Positions 8,960-17,799 of a stretch of 64,000 bases of DNA are shown piece after piece. Numbering within the stretch: the first letter of the stretch is position 1; every line of letters begins with the position of its first letter. This stretch comes from an uncultured Acetatifactor sp. Lineage in GTDB: Bacteria > Bacillota > Clostridia > Lachnospirales > Lachnospiraceae. Made by a program: the position numbers and the translations under genes. The notes under the pieces were generated by a model. It did no database searches. It saw nothing but the letters and a program-made list of their open reading frames with translations, and was not told the DNA's origin. Where the stretch lies: the NCBI GenBank assembly GCA_910579755.1, contig CAJTVB010000005.1, forward strand, positions 124,001 to 188,000, in the 5' to 3' direction.

Positions 8960-10219
8960 CTATTGCCCAAGCCGGGCCCTTGTAGACACGGTCTCCTGAT
9001 GGGCCGCTTTGCCTGCAATAACCTTATTATAATAATGTACTGCCCTGAAAGCAACCGCTTCTTCCCTGTATTGCTGTGCCGTTTTCAAGGCATTTTCCTC
9101 CATTCCTGACCTGCCCATGCGCCGGTCAATAAAATCAGCCGTACTTTCCGCAAACGCCTCAGGATCTTCTCTGGTCAGTATTCCGCATTTTGGAGTGACC
9201 AGGTCGGAAACGCCGGAAGCCTTCACGGCAATCACCGGAGAAGCCCCCGCGAGAGCCTCCAGAATCACGATTCCCTGGGTCTCGGTTTTTGAAGCAAAAA
9301 GGAATGCATCGGCAGCGGCAAAGTAGGGAGGAATCTCTTCGTTGGGAACGATTCCTGTGAAAATCACATTTTCCTCCAGTCCTGCTTTCCGGCAGTCGGC
9401 TTCGTATGTTTTTCTGTCGGGCCCGTCTCCCACAAAGGCCATACGGAAATCCTTTCCATGGGAATACTTCAGCAGCCGAAGACTTTCTATGAGAAATTCC
9501 ACATTTTTTTCATGGGACATGCGGGACACTGTCAGAAACAGCGGGCATTCCTCCGCCCCAAGGCTTTCTCTGACCTGGCGTTTTTCCTGGTCCGTCACCT
9601 GAAAATTTGCTTTTTCGATGCCGGTGGGAAGGACTCCCAGCTTTTCCGGGGATAATCCGCAGACCTGTTTCAGATATTCCTGAATCCCCGCCGTGGGAGC
9701 AAACACAAAATCACAATATTTCAAAAAGGTATGCAGATACGCCGGCATCAGCTTATCCTTGATCAGATGCAGGATTCCCGCACAGGCGCCCACACCGATT
9801 CCCTTTTCCCGGGAAGCCCGATTTTCCATAAGCTTAACAGCGCCCACATAGCTCAGGTATTGTTCATATCTGGTATGGTAGGTGAATACCAACGGAATAT
9901 GATATTTTCTGGACAGATACACGGCCGTGCGTCCAATCAGCATGGGATGGTGAACATGGATTACGTCATATTCCTGCTTCCGAAACTCTTTTTCAATGCG
10001 CCGGTCAAAAGGATTCGGCAGGACGATGCCTCCGATAAAATGCTTCATGCAGGTGGCATAGCGAAATACATTTTCTTCCTGCTGCTGTTCCTGATAAGTA
10101 GGAGCAAAGATCGTTACCTGATGCCCCATGTCCTCCAGCCCTCTGGCAAGCCGCTCTATGGAAATGGGAACACCTCCCATTATCGGTTTGTAATTGTTTG
10201 TCATCAATGCGATTTTCAT
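8960..10219 (-). CDS. GT4 family glycosyltransferase
   Basis: The 419-residue protein opens with MKIALMTNNYKPIMGGVPISIERLA, the N-terminal Rossmann domain of GT4 enzymes acting on diacylglycerol or glycoconjugates. The donor-side domain has TVSRMSHEKNVEFLIESL, VGDGPDR and the E-x7-E region ASKTETQGIVILEALA. It resembles 1,2-diacylglycerol 3-glucosyltransferases making membrane glycolipids, though other acceptors are possible. GGGGGAAAG precedes the ATG. It lies between the two-component system and a DedA gene, and may be read with dedA. Confidence 0.82.
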   Translation of the reverse strand: MKIALMTNNYKPIMGGVPISIERLARGLEDMGHQVTIFAPTYQEQQQEENVFRYATCMKHFIGGIVLPNPFDRRIEKEFRKQEYDVIHVHHPMLIGRTAVYLSRKYHIPLVFTYHTRYEQYLSYVGAVKLMENRASREKGIGVGACAGILHLIKDKLMPAYLHTFLKYCDFVFAPTAGIQEYLKQVCGLSPEKLGVLPTGIEKANFQVTDQEKRQVRESLGAEECPLFLTVSRMSHEKNVEFLIESLRLLKYSHGKDFRMAFVGDGPDRKTYEADCRKAGLEENVIFTGIVPNEEIPPYFAAADAFLFASKTETQGIVILEALAGASPVIAVKASGVSDLVTPKCGILTREDPEAFAESTADFIDRRMGRSGMEENALKTAQQYREEAVAFRAVHYYNKVIAGKAAHQETVSTRARLGQ

Positions 10220-10257
10220 GTCTTTCCCCCGATAAAAATATGATCCTCGTATCCATT

Positions 10258-10278
10258 CCCGGAATTGAAAATTCCGGG
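10258..10278. other. Perfect intergenic hairpin without U-tract
   Basis: A nine-pair perfect stem (CCCGGAATT with its complement) and a three-base loop fill much of the dedA-glycosyltransferase gap. Neither strand has a following T run, so it is more likely an mRNA-processing or stability structure than a terminator. Confidence 0.35.
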
Positions 10279-10280
10279 GC

Positions 10281-10796
10281 TCAGGCCGCGCCCAACAGCT
10301 TAAACACCTGGTCTCCCATGATGTACCCGGCCCCTACAAACACAAAATTCCAAACAAAAATTCCCAGGGTGGAGCTGATCAAATACTGCCGCATGGGCAT
10401 CTTCAGAACGCCGGCGGGGATTGATACAATGGTTCGAATCATAGGCATCAGCTTTGCTATGAAAACACCTACGGCCCCCTTCTGCCGTACCCATTCTATA
10501 TTCTTTTCCAGGCCTTCTTTCTGTTTTGGAAAGCGTTTTGTGTAAGCCCTCAGAAAAATCTCTCCGCCCTTATAACCCAGGGCATATAAAAGGAGACTCC
10601 CAAGCAGCCCCGCACTGACCGTGATCACCATGACCCAGAAAAAATGGATATTTCCCCTGGCAGCCATCACTCCCGACAAAGGCATGATAATTCCGGCGGG
10701 AAATCCGGGTAAATTTAGATATTCTAAAAAAACAATGATAAAAATGGCAATTGCCCCATATTTCGTAAAATATAAGGTAAGTGTAGATAGGTCCAT
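10281..10796 (-). CDS. DedA family (SNARE-associated) membrane protein
   Basis: The 171-residue membrane protein has DedA features: an N-terminal EYLNLPGFPAGIIMPLSG re-entrant-like segment, LLGSLLLYALGYKGG, and the basic motif KLMPMIRTIVSIPAGVLKMP. DedA proteins act in membrane lipid homeostasis, some as undecaprenyl-phosphate flippases. The start has an excellent AAAGGAGG site. It is at the shorter end for DedA (170-220). It is followed by the GT4 gene 61 bp downstream, which would fit envelope lipid work. Confidence 0.85.
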   Translation of the reverse strand: MDLSTLTLYFTKYGAIAIFIIVFLEYLNLPGFPAGIIMPLSGVMAARGNIHFFWVMVITVSAGLLGSLLLYALGYKGGEIFLRAYTKRFPKQKEGLEKNIEWVRQKGAVGVFIAKLMPMIRTIVSIPAGVLKMPMRQYLISSTLGIFVWNFVFVGAGYIMGDQVFKLLGAA

Positions 10797-10897
10797 AAAA
10801 ATTCCTCCTTTGGTACTGTGCTGAGGCTAGTATATGCAATAAAAATAAATTGAAGCTACAGGGAATTCATAAGAAATTCTAAAGATATTTTAAGGAA

Positions 10898-10925
10898 AAG
10901 GGACATCCCGGCAGGGATGTCCCTT
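10898..10925 (-). terminator. Rho-independent terminator of ilvC
   Basis: A perfect 12-pair stem (10898-10909 with 10914-10925) and a four-base loop lie 47 bp after the ilvC stop. On the minus strand it is followed by TTCCTTAAAA. It closes the ilv region before dedA. Confidence 0.8.
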
Positions 10926-10971
10926 AATTGACGCACCTGCCAGCACAGGGCCCCAAAATTTTTCTGATCCT

Positions 10972-11991
10972 TTAGTTGTTGATCAGCTTATCCTCCTCAT
11001 TGTTCCAGCTGTAGAGCTTTCTGATCTCTGCGCCCACCTTCTCCGCGGGATGCTCGCCGGCCAGCTTTCTCATGGCATTGAAGTGAACCTGTCTGCCCGC
11101 AGGAGACATATCCAGCAGGAAGTCCTTTGCAAAGGTGCCGTCCTGGATATCGCTGAGAATTTTTTTCATGGCCTTTTTCGTATCTTCGGTGATAATCTTG
11201 GGGCCGGTGATGTAGTCGCCATACTCTGCGGTGTTGGAAATAGAATATCTCATTCCCGCGAAGCCGCTCTGATAGATCAGGTCCACGATCAGCTTCATCT
11301 CATGGATGCACTCAAAGTATGCGTTTCTCTCGTCATAGCCCGCTTCCACCAGAGTCTCGAAGCCTGCCTGCATCAGCGCGCATACACCGCCGCACAAAAC
11401 AGCCTGCTCGCCGAACAGATCCGTTTCTGTCTCCGTGCGGAAGGTGGTCTCCAGCACACCCGCCCTGGCGCCGCCGATTCCCAGCGCATACGCCAGCGCC
11501 ATGTCCTGCGCCTTTCCGGTGGCATCCTGGTGTACGGCGATCAGGCAGGGAACACCCTTGCCCTCCTGATATTCGCTTCTGACGGTATGTCCAGGGCCCT
11601 TGGGGGCGATCATCGTCACATCCACATCCGCAGGGGGAACGATGCATCCGAAATGAATGTTAAAGCCATGGGCAAACATAAGCATATTGCCTGCCTCCAG
11701 GTTGGGCTCAATATCCTTTTTGTACAGATCCGCCTGCTTCTCATCATTGATCAGGATCATGATGATATCAGCCTTCTTGGCCGCCTCCGCCGCGGTATAA
11801 ACCTCAAAGCCCTGCTTCACTGCCTTATCCCAGGATCTGGAGCCCTCATACAGGCCGATGATCACATGGCAGCCCGAATCCTTCAGATTCAGCGCATGAG
11901 CATGACCCTGACTGCCGTAGCCGATAATCGCAATGGTCTTTCCCTCCAGCATGGACAGGTTGCAATCTTCCTGATAAAATATTTTTGCCAT
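10972..11991 (-). CDS. ilvC: Ketol-acid reductoisomerase
   Basis: The 339-residue protein is a class I (short) KARI with the dinucleotide motif IIGYGSQGHAHALNL near residues 22-36, the PKGPGHTVRSEY segment and the metal-binding helical region (ETETDLFGEQAVLCGG, FECIHEMKLIVDL). It converts acetolactate to dihydroxy-isovalerate in valine/leucine synthesis. CAAAGGAGAG stands before the ATG. It follows the second small subunit gene by 96 bp and ends at a strong terminator. Confidence 0.97.
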   Translation of the reverse strand: MAKIFYQEDCNLSMLEGKTIAIIGYGSQGHAHALNLKDSGCHVIIGLYEGSRSWDKAVKQGFEVYTAAEAAKKADIIMILINDEKQADLYKKDIEPNLEAGNMLMFAHGFNIHFGCIVPPADVDVTMIAPKGPGHTVRSEYQEGKGVPCLIAVHQDATGKAQDMALAYALGIGGARAGVLETTFRTETETDLFGEQAVLCGGVCALMQAGFETLVEAGYDERNAYFECIHEMKLIVDLIYQSGFAGMRYSISNTAEYGDYITGPKIITEDTKKAMKKILSDIQDGTFAKDFLLDMSPAGRQVHFNAMRKLAGEHPAEKVGAEIRKLYSWNNEEDKLINN

Positions 11992-12087
11992 CTCTTTTCT
12001 CTCCTTTGCACAATTTATAACTGACAGGTTTCACCTGGAGCTAACGCTTCTTCACATTTTTTATACTGCCGCAAAAGACAGTATATC

Positions 12088-12591
12088 TCACTGCTCAATG
12101 TAAGTAATATGCTCAGTTCCCCTTCCCAGACCGGCGATACCGGTCCTGGCCAGCTCCAGAATCTCATAGCCGTCCAGAAGGTCGATAAAGGCATCAATCT
12201 TCTGCTGATTTCCTGTAAGCTCAATAATAAGGCTTTCCGTAGCCACATCAATTATTTTTGCCCGAAAGATATCCGTGACTGCAATAATACTCTGCCGCTG
12301 CCCGGCGTCAGCCCGGACCTTAATCAATATAAGCTCGCGGTAAACGCTTTCCTCGGGCTTAAGCTCCTTGATATCCCGGACATCCACCAGCTTGGCCACC
12401 TGCTTTTCAATCTGCTCCAAAATTTCGTCGTCTCCGGAGGCCACAATAGTAATCCGGGTAAAACGGGGATCCGCCGTGACCCCTGCGGTAATGCTTTCGA
12501 TATTATAGCCTCTTCTGGAAAACAGGCCTGAAATGCGGCTCAGCACACCCGATGTATTGTCCACCAACAACTGAAAAACCTTTTTCCGCAT
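12088..12591 (-). CDS. ilvN: Acetolactate synthase small (regulatory) subunit, copy 2
   Basis: The 167-residue protein carries the N-terminal ACT domain (VFQLLVDNTSGVLSRISGLFSRRGYNIES) and the C-terminal IlvH domain (REGYEI-like region ending ELARTGIAGLGRG). It binds valine and tunes the catalytic subunit IlvB. The ATG at 12591 is chosen because GAGGTG lies 6 nt upstream; a GTG three codons earlier lies inside that site. It has its own near-consensus promoter. It differs clearly in sequence from the neighbouring small subunit, so it is a paralogue rather than a recent duplication. Confidence 0.93.
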   Translation of the reverse strand: MRKKVFQLLVDNTSGVLSRISGLFSRRGYNIESITAGVTADPRFTRITIVASGDDEILEQIEKQVAKLVDVRDIKELKPEESVYRELILIKVRADAGQRQSIIAVTDIFRAKIIDVATESLIIELTGNQQKIDAFIDLLDGYEILELARTGIAGLGRGTEHITYIEQ

Positions 12592-12632
12592 AAAACACAC
12601 CTCTACATAGCTTTATTGAAAATCTTTTCGTT

Positions 12633-12661
12633 ATCATATCAAGTTCCAAAAGGAATGTCAA
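12633..12661 (-). promoter_or_regulatory. Near-consensus promoter between the two ilvN-like genes
   Basis: A perfect TTGACA (12656-12661) and TATGAT (12633-12638) on the minus strand are 17 bp apart, 41 bp before the copy 2 start. It would transcribe copy 2 and ilvC independently of ilvB and copy 1. Confidence 0.75.
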
Positions 12662-12714
12662 CCTAAAACACTTTAGTATTTTAAAACCTTACATTGCTAA
12701 AGCCCTGCATTTTC

Positions 12715-13227
12715 TCATCGGTTCTCTTCATTTTCACAGCATTTTGATAAGGCCAGCGTTCCTGTCCTGGCCACCTCCACAATGCTGATGGACTGAAGCA
12801 TGCTGATCATCAGCCGGATTCTGTCAGGCGTGTCGCAGATCTGGATCATCATAAAGTGCTTTGACATATCCACAATCTCTGCCTTCATGATCTCGCAAAG
12901 CTCCATGATCTCCCGGCGGTTGCTTTTATTGTATCTGATCTTGATCAGCATCAGCTCCCGGGTGATACACTGTCTTTCCGAGAAGGTCTTCACTTTAATT
13001 ACATCCAGCTTTTTGTTCAGCTGTTTTTCAATCTGCTCGATGGTTCGTTCATCGCCGCTGCTGACAATGGTCATGCAGGATACTTTGCTGTCATCCGTCT
13101 CGCCCACCGCCAGACTGTCAATATTAAAGCACCTTCTGGAGAAAAGGCCGGCCACCTTGCACAGCACACCGGAGCGGTTTTCCACCAATACCGAATAGAT
13201 TCTCGTCTTCATTTTGTTCATTTCCAT
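12715..13227 (-). CDS. ilvH: Acetolactate synthase small (regulatory) subunit, copy 1
   Basis: The 170-residue protein has the ACT domain (RIYSVLVENRSGVLCKVAGLFSRR) followed by the ALS small-subunit C-terminal domain (IMKAEIVDMSKHFMMIQICDTPDRI, ending IVEVARTGTLALSK). It is the regulatory partner of acetolactate synthase. It lies 28 bp after ilvB, so it is probably co-translated with the catalytic subunit. The core NIDSLAVG motif replaces the NIESITAG of copy 2. The symbol (H rather than N) is only to separate the paralogues. Confidence 0.9.
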   Translation of the reverse strand: MEMNKMKTRIYSVLVENRSGVLCKVAGLFSRRCFNIDSLAVGETDDSKVSCMTIVSSGDERTIEQIEKQLNKKLDVIKVKTFSERQCITRELMLIKIRYNKSNRREIMELCEIMKAEIVDMSKHFMMIQICDTPDRIRLMISMLQSISIVEVARTGTLALSKCCENEENR

Positions 13228-13255
13228 ACCCCCTGATCCGCTTTGGCGGCATATT

Positions 13256-14869
13256 CTATACCAGATCCATGGGATCGATCACACATTCCAGCAGCACCGA
13301 TGCATCGTCTTTTAAAAAGGCATCAATTACCTCCCGGCATTTTTCCATATTTGTAAGACGCAGAAACGCCATGTCATAGGCGGCGGAAAGCTTTTCCAGA
13401 TCAGGGCTCCCCGACAGATCTACCACGGAATAATTGTCCCGGTAGGTAAAATGCTGATACTGGCGCACCATGCCCAGATAATTGTTTTTCAGTACTACAA
13501 TTTTCACGGGAATATTGTGCTGACGCATGGTAGCAAGTTCCATCATGGACATCTGGAAGGAGCCGTCCCCGCAGACAGCCACCACCTGCCTGTCCGGCGC
13601 GGCAAGCTTGGCCCCCATGGCCGCAGGAATGGAATAGCCCATGGTTCCCATTCCCCCCGAGGTCAAAAATTTCCCCTTTTTGATTTTGGCATAGCCGCAG
13701 GACCAAATCTGATTCTGTCCCACATCCGCCACATAGACGGCATCCTCCTTCATGTTTTCACACAAAGCGGTAATAAATCCTGCCGGATCCACGAAGTCCG
13801 GATCCGGATTCCGCTCCTTTTCCAATGCAGTCCTGTAGCCTTCCAGGGTTTCCACCCACTCCCGGCAGCTGCATTCCAGCTCTTCTTTATTCAGGTCTTC
13901 AAAAATATGTCCTGCATCTCCCACCAGCGGTATGGTAGGACCGGCATTTTTACCGATCTCTGCGGGATCCACGTCAATATGCACCAACACCTTGTTGCGG
14001 GTGATCAGCTCCGGCTGGTTCACAGCCCGGTCCGCCACTCTGGCTCCCACCATAATCAGAAGCTCCGACTCGTTCATGGCCCGGTTGGCATAGGCCTTTC
14101 CGTTATTTCCCACCATTCCGAAATACAGAGGGTGATCCGTGGGCATGACTCCGATTCCCATCATGGTGGAAACTACGGGAATGCCATGCTTTTCCACAAA
14201 AGTTCGCAGCGCCGCTTCCGCTTCGCCGAGCAATACGCCGCCGCCTGCGCAGATCAGAGGCTTCTTTGCCCGCTCAAGCTCACGAATAACCTTTTTGATC
14301 TGCACCATGTTGCCCTTTACGGTGGGCTTGTAGGTCCGCAGAGATACCTCCTCCGGATACCTGAACTTTGACAGGGGCGCATTTTGGACATCGATGGGAA
14401 CGTCAATGAGCACGGGCCCTTTTCTTCCGGTATTTGCAATGTGGAAGGCCTCCTTAAAAATCCGGGGAATATCATTAACATCCCGAACCAGATAGCTGTA
14501 TTTCACAAAGGATTCCACAGCTCCGGTGATATCGGCTTCCTGGAACACATCACTTCCCAGCAGTTCACTGTTCACCTGTCCGGTGATACAGATCAAAGGA
14601 ATGCTGTCCGCAAAAGCCGTTGCGATTCCTGTGATCACATTGGTTGCTCCGGGCCCGGAGGTAACCGCACATACGCCGGGCTTTCCTGTGATTCTGGAAA
14701 CTCCGCTGGCCGCATGGGCGGCATTCTGTTCCGTGCGGACCAGGATCGAACGAATTTCCGACTCCAAGATACTGTTGTAAAAGGGACAGATGGCCACTCC
14801 GGGGTATCCGAACACCGCAGTGACTCCCTCTGCCTCCAGGCATTTTACCATAGCGTCTGCACCTATCAT
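13256..14869 (-). CDS. ilvB: Acetolactate synthase catalytic subunit
   Basis: The 537-residue ThDP enzyme starts MIGADAMVKCLEAEGVTAVFGYPG. The catalytic glutamate is in TEQNAAHAASG, a variant of the usual HEQGAAHAADG. The FAD/central domain contains GVMPTDHPLYFGMVGNNG, and the ThDP/Mg motif runs from GDGSFQMSMMEL to KNNYLGMV. It condenses pyruvate to acetolactate (or with 2-oxobutyrate). It is slightly shorter than the typical 550-600. No clear Shine-Dalgarno is seen before the ATG, where a GCGCG hairpin sits instead; ATG at codon 7 has AGGTG upstream and is the alternative start. Confidence 0.92.
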   Translation of the reverse strand: MIGADAMVKCLEAEGVTAVFGYPGVAICPFYNSILESEIRSILVRTEQNAAHAASGVSRITGKPGVCAVTSGPGATNVITGIATAFADSIPLICITGQVNSELLGSDVFQEADITGAVESFVKYSYLVRDVNDIPRIFKEAFHIANTGRKGPVLIDVPIDVQNAPLSKFRYPEEVSLRTYKPTVKGNMVQIKKVIRELERAKKPLICAGGGVLLGEAEAALRTFVEKHGIPVVSTMMGIGVMPTDHPLYFGMVGNNGKAYANRAMNESELLIMVGARVADRAVNQPELITRNKVLVHIDVDPAEIGKNAGPTIPLVGDAGHIFEDLNKEELECSCREWVETLEGYRTALEKERNPDPDFVDPAGFITALCENMKEDAVYVADVGQNQIWSCGYAKIKKGKFLTSGGMGTMGYSIPAAMGAKLAAPDRQVVAVCGDGSFQMSMMELATMRQHNIPVKIVVLKNNYLGMVRQYQHFTYRDNYSVVDLSGSPDLEKLSAAYDMAFLRLTNMEKCREVIDAFLKDDASVLLECVIDPMDLV

Positions 14870-14960
14870 TTTTATCCTTATCCGCGCGCTGCGACGCGCA
14901 TTTCATTCAATAGCTGAATACGCATTTTTATTCAACCTCTATTTTTTCCAAATCCGAATT

Positions 14961-17519
14961 TTAGTCCTGAATCAGGCTTTTGGCCAGCTTTACTGCTCCC
15001 GCCGCATCTGCCGAATATCCGTCGGCTCCGATTTCCCGGGCGTAATCCTGAGTGACCACCGCGCCGCCTACCATGATTTTAACCTCCAGGCCCTCCGCCC
15101 TGGCGCAGGCGATGACCTCCTTCATCCGCTGCATGGTGGTAGTCATCAGTGCAGACAGGGCGATGATGCGGGCATTATTTTCTTTGGCCGCACGGATAAT
15201 CTCCTCCTTCGGTACGTCCTTACCCAGATCAATGATACGAAATCCATAATTTTTCAGCATCAGCGCCACCAGGTTTTTCCCGATGTCATGGATATCTCCC
15301 TCCACGGTGGCAATGACTACCACGGGCTTATCTCCATCCCCGGTCTCCTGCAGCAGAAGCGGCTCCAGCACCTCTATGGCATTCTTCATGGCTTCGGCGC
15401 TGGCAATCAGCTGGGGCAGGAAATATTTTCCCTTATCAAAAAGCTCACCCACCTGGTTGATGGCAGGCAGAAGCGCCTGGTTCAAAATCTCCCCGGGATC
15501 CGCCTCCCCGGCCAGGGCCTCCCTGGTCAGCACGGCGATTCCGTTTCGATTTCCTTTCAATACAGCCTGCCTCAGGCGGGCTGTATATCCTGTATCTTCC
15601 GATTCCTGAGTTATTCCATTGCCTACGCCGGAAAAGGAATCCTGACATCCGGCAGCTTTTGAAGGCTTGTCGGCTGCTTCGGAAACCTTTGAATCCCCTT
15701 CGGAAGGCCTGCCTTCTGCTTTCATGGCCTGGATTTTCCGGGCCGTCTCCCGCTCCCGTTTTTGTGCAAGAGTACCTGTGTATTCGATGTACCGGAGATC
15801 TGCTTCTTCTCTGGCAAGAAGCAGATCCGAGGCCAGACAGCAGCCGCACAAGAGCTCCTGAGAGGGATTGGCAATGGCCATGGTAAGTCCCTCCCGGATG
15901 GCCATGGTCAAAAAAGCAGCATTGACAAAGCCTCTCTCCGGCATGCCAAAGGAGATATTGGACAGGCCGCATATGGTGGCAAGCCCCTGCTCTCTGCAGT
16001 AACGGATGGTCTCCAGAGTCTCCAGGGCGGCTTTTTTATTGGCGCCCACAGTGGCCACGAGACCGTCCACCACCACATCCTCCTTTTCCATGCCCAGCCC
16101 ATACGCCCGTTCCAGCACTGTATTTATAATCTTCTTTCTATCTTCAATATTCTCCGGCAGCCCCTGGTCCGAAAGGGGCAGCAGGATAAACATGGCGCCG
16201 TACTTTTTCACCAGCGGAAGCAGCTTCTCTATTTTATCCGTTTCCAGAGAAACGGAATTGACCAGCGCTCTGCCCGGATAATAACGAAGCGCCGCCTCCA
16301 GCACATCCACATGGCTGGAGTCCAGGGACAGAGGAAGATTTGTGACGCCGGTCACCTCTTCTATGGCCTGAAGCATCATGGCCTTTTCATCAATACCGCC
16401 CATTCCCATATTGATATCAAGTATCCGTGCGCCGTTCTCCTCCTGCTCCTGGGCAAACTGCAGCACACCGTCCATACAGCCCTCCCGCAGCTGGGCCTGA
16501 AGCTTCTTTTTCCCGGTGGGATTGATCCGTTCTCCTACAATTATAAAAGGATCCTCCAGACCGAAAGCCACCGTCCGGCGTTCCGAGGCCAGATATCGGA
16601 CACCCGGATTTTTTCTGGCCGTTTCACCGGCTATGCTCCTGCCGAAGACATGACAGAGCTTTTCAATAAATTCCGGGGTAGTTCCGCAGCAGCCTCCCAG
16701 GATGGAAGCGCCTGCCCGGGTCAGCAGCTGCATTTCCTCTACAAAGGTATCTGAATCCATATTATAGCAGGTGATGCCGTTTTCATCCAGAAAGGGAAGA
16801 CCTGCGTTGGGCTTCGCGATAATGGGAATCCGTGTGCACTGTGCCATGGCTTCAATTACAGGCCTCATTTGGGCAGGCCCCGCGGAACAGTTCACGCCTA
16901 CAGCACAGGCGCCCAGGCTCTCCAGCACCACTGCCGCCGTGGCGGCATCCGTTCCGTAAAGGGTACGCCCCCCTGTCTCAAAGGTCATGGTCACCATCAC
17001 CGGAAGACTGCAGACCTCCTTTGCGGCAATCAGAGCCGCCCGGGCTTCAGCCAGACTCATCATGGTCTCCACAACCAGCAGATCCACCCCTGCCTGACAG
17101 AGGGCCGCAATCTGTTCCTTATAGATATCAATCAGCTCCTCCGGATCCAGCTTTCCCACCGGCCTCAGGGTTTCCCCCGTCATGGTCAGATCGCCGGCCA
17201 CATACACCTTCCGGTCCGCCGTCTGATCCGCCGCTTCCCGGGAAATGCTCACCAGGTCCCGGACCAGAGAATGCAGTTTACTTTCCAGTCCGTATTCCGC
17301 CAGCTTGATCCGGTTGGCGGTAAAGGTAGGAGCATAGAGAATGTCGCTCCCTGCCGCCACATATTCTTTCTGCAGATTCAGCATAATATCCCGGTGCGCC
17401 AGAATCCACTGCTCCGGGCACACGCCGGAGGGCATGCCTGCCCTCACCAGATTTGACCCGGTTGCGCCGTCTAAGTATATTTGTGATCCGGCCAGTCGGG
17501 TGAATTCATCATATGTCAT
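14961..17519 (-). CDS. metH: Cobalamin-dependent methionine synthase without activation domain
   Basis: The 852-residue protein combines a homocysteine methyltransferase domain (about 10-300; zinc cysteines C211, C277, C278 in GVNCSAG and GGCCGTTPE), a pterin-binding domain (about 320-585, FIIVGERINPTGKK), a low-complexity Ser/Lys/Glu linker (about 600-645) and a B12-binding region with GDIHDIGKN, ligand His744. It makes methionine from homocysteine and methyltetrahydrofolate. The usual C-terminal SAM-dependent activation domain is missing, common in anaerobes, so a separate reactivase would be needed. A promoter (TTTACG-18-TATACT) and a short leader hairpin precede it. Confidence 0.93.
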   Translation of the reverse strand: MTYDEFTRLAGSQIYLDGATGSNLVRAGMPSGVCPEQWILAHRDIMLNLQKEYVAAGSDILYAPTFTANRIKLAEYGLESKLHSLVRDLVSISREAADQTADRKVYVAGDLTMTGETLRPVGKLDPEELIDIYKEQIAALCQAGVDLLVVETMMSLAEARAALIAAKEVCSLPVMVTMTFETGGRTLYGTDAATAAVVLESLGACAVGVNCSAGPAQMRPVIEAMAQCTRIPIIAKPNAGLPFLDENGITCYNMDSDTFVEEMQLLTRAGASILGGCCGTTPEFIEKLCHVFGRSIAGETARKNPGVRYLASERRTVAFGLEDPFIIVGERINPTGKKKLQAQLREGCMDGVLQFAQEQEENGARILDINMGMGGIDEKAMMLQAIEEVTGVTNLPLSLDSSHVDVLEAALRYYPGRALVNSVSLETDKIEKLLPLVKKYGAMFILLPLSDQGLPENIEDRKKIINTVLERAYGLGMEKEDVVVDGLVATVGANKKAALETLETIRYCREQGLATICGLSNISFGMPERGFVNAAFLTMAIREGLTMAIANPSQELLCGCCLASDLLLAREEADLRYIEYTGTLAQKRERETARKIQAMKAEGRPSEGDSKVSEAADKPSKAAGCQDSFSGVGNGITQESEDTGYTARLRQAVLKGNRNGIAVLTREALAGEADPGEILNQALLPAINQVGELFDKGKYFLPQLIASAEAMKNAIEVLEPLLLQETGDGDKPVVVIATVEGDIHDIGKNLVALMLKNYGFRIIDLGKDVPKEEIIRAAKENNARIIALSALMTTTMQRMKEVIACARAEGLEVKIMVGGAVVTQDYAREIGADGYSADAAGAVKLAKSLIQD

Positions 17520-17537
17520 ATTTTTGTCTCCCAGCTT

Positions 17538-17559
17538 GAAGAGGATAAACGGCCTCTTC
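17538..17559 (-). promoter_or_regulatory. Leader hairpin next to metH ribosome site
   Basis: A seven-pair stem (GAAGAGG/CCTCTTC, 17538-17544 with 17553-17559) ends 5 nt before the GGGAG ribosome site of metH. It could modulate translation. The sequence does not fit a SAM, SAH or cobalamin riboswitch that I know. Confidence 0.35.
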
Positions 17560-17601
17560 TTCCGCAGTGCCCGATGACTTGTATTCAGCGTCGGCAGAAC
17601 T

Positions 17602-17631
17602 AGTATATCACACAGATATTTTTATCGTAAA
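17602..17631 (-). promoter_or_regulatory. Promoter of metH
   Basis: TTTACG (17626-17631) and TATACT (17602-17607) on the minus strand with an 18-bp spacer, giving a leader of roughly 75 nt. Confidence 0.55.
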
Positions 17632-17673
17632 GGGGAGGATTTAACCCTTTTAGACTTTTTATGGTCATTACTA

Positions 17674-17702
17674 TTGCGAAAAATGATAAAATATGTTAAA
17701 TT
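17674..17702 (+). promoter_or_regulatory. Promoter of the small lipoprotein gene
   Basis: TTGCGA (17674-17679) and TAAATT (17697-17702) are 17 bp apart on the plus strand, divergent from metH. The roughly 90-nt leader contains a five-pair hairpin (17770-17785) just before the GGGGG ribosome site. Confidence 0.45.
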
Positions 17703-17799
17703 TTAGAGTACATTCGCAAATTTAAGGATAAAGAGTTGAAAGAAAATCACTTTCGACAAATGATTATGAGTCCGTTTCAGCGGACATGGGGGTATCAAT

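Noticed and set aside
14870..14960. T-box or amino-acid leader before ilvB
   Set aside because: Only 91 bp are available and no T-box sequence or leader peptide rich in branched-chain codons is visible.
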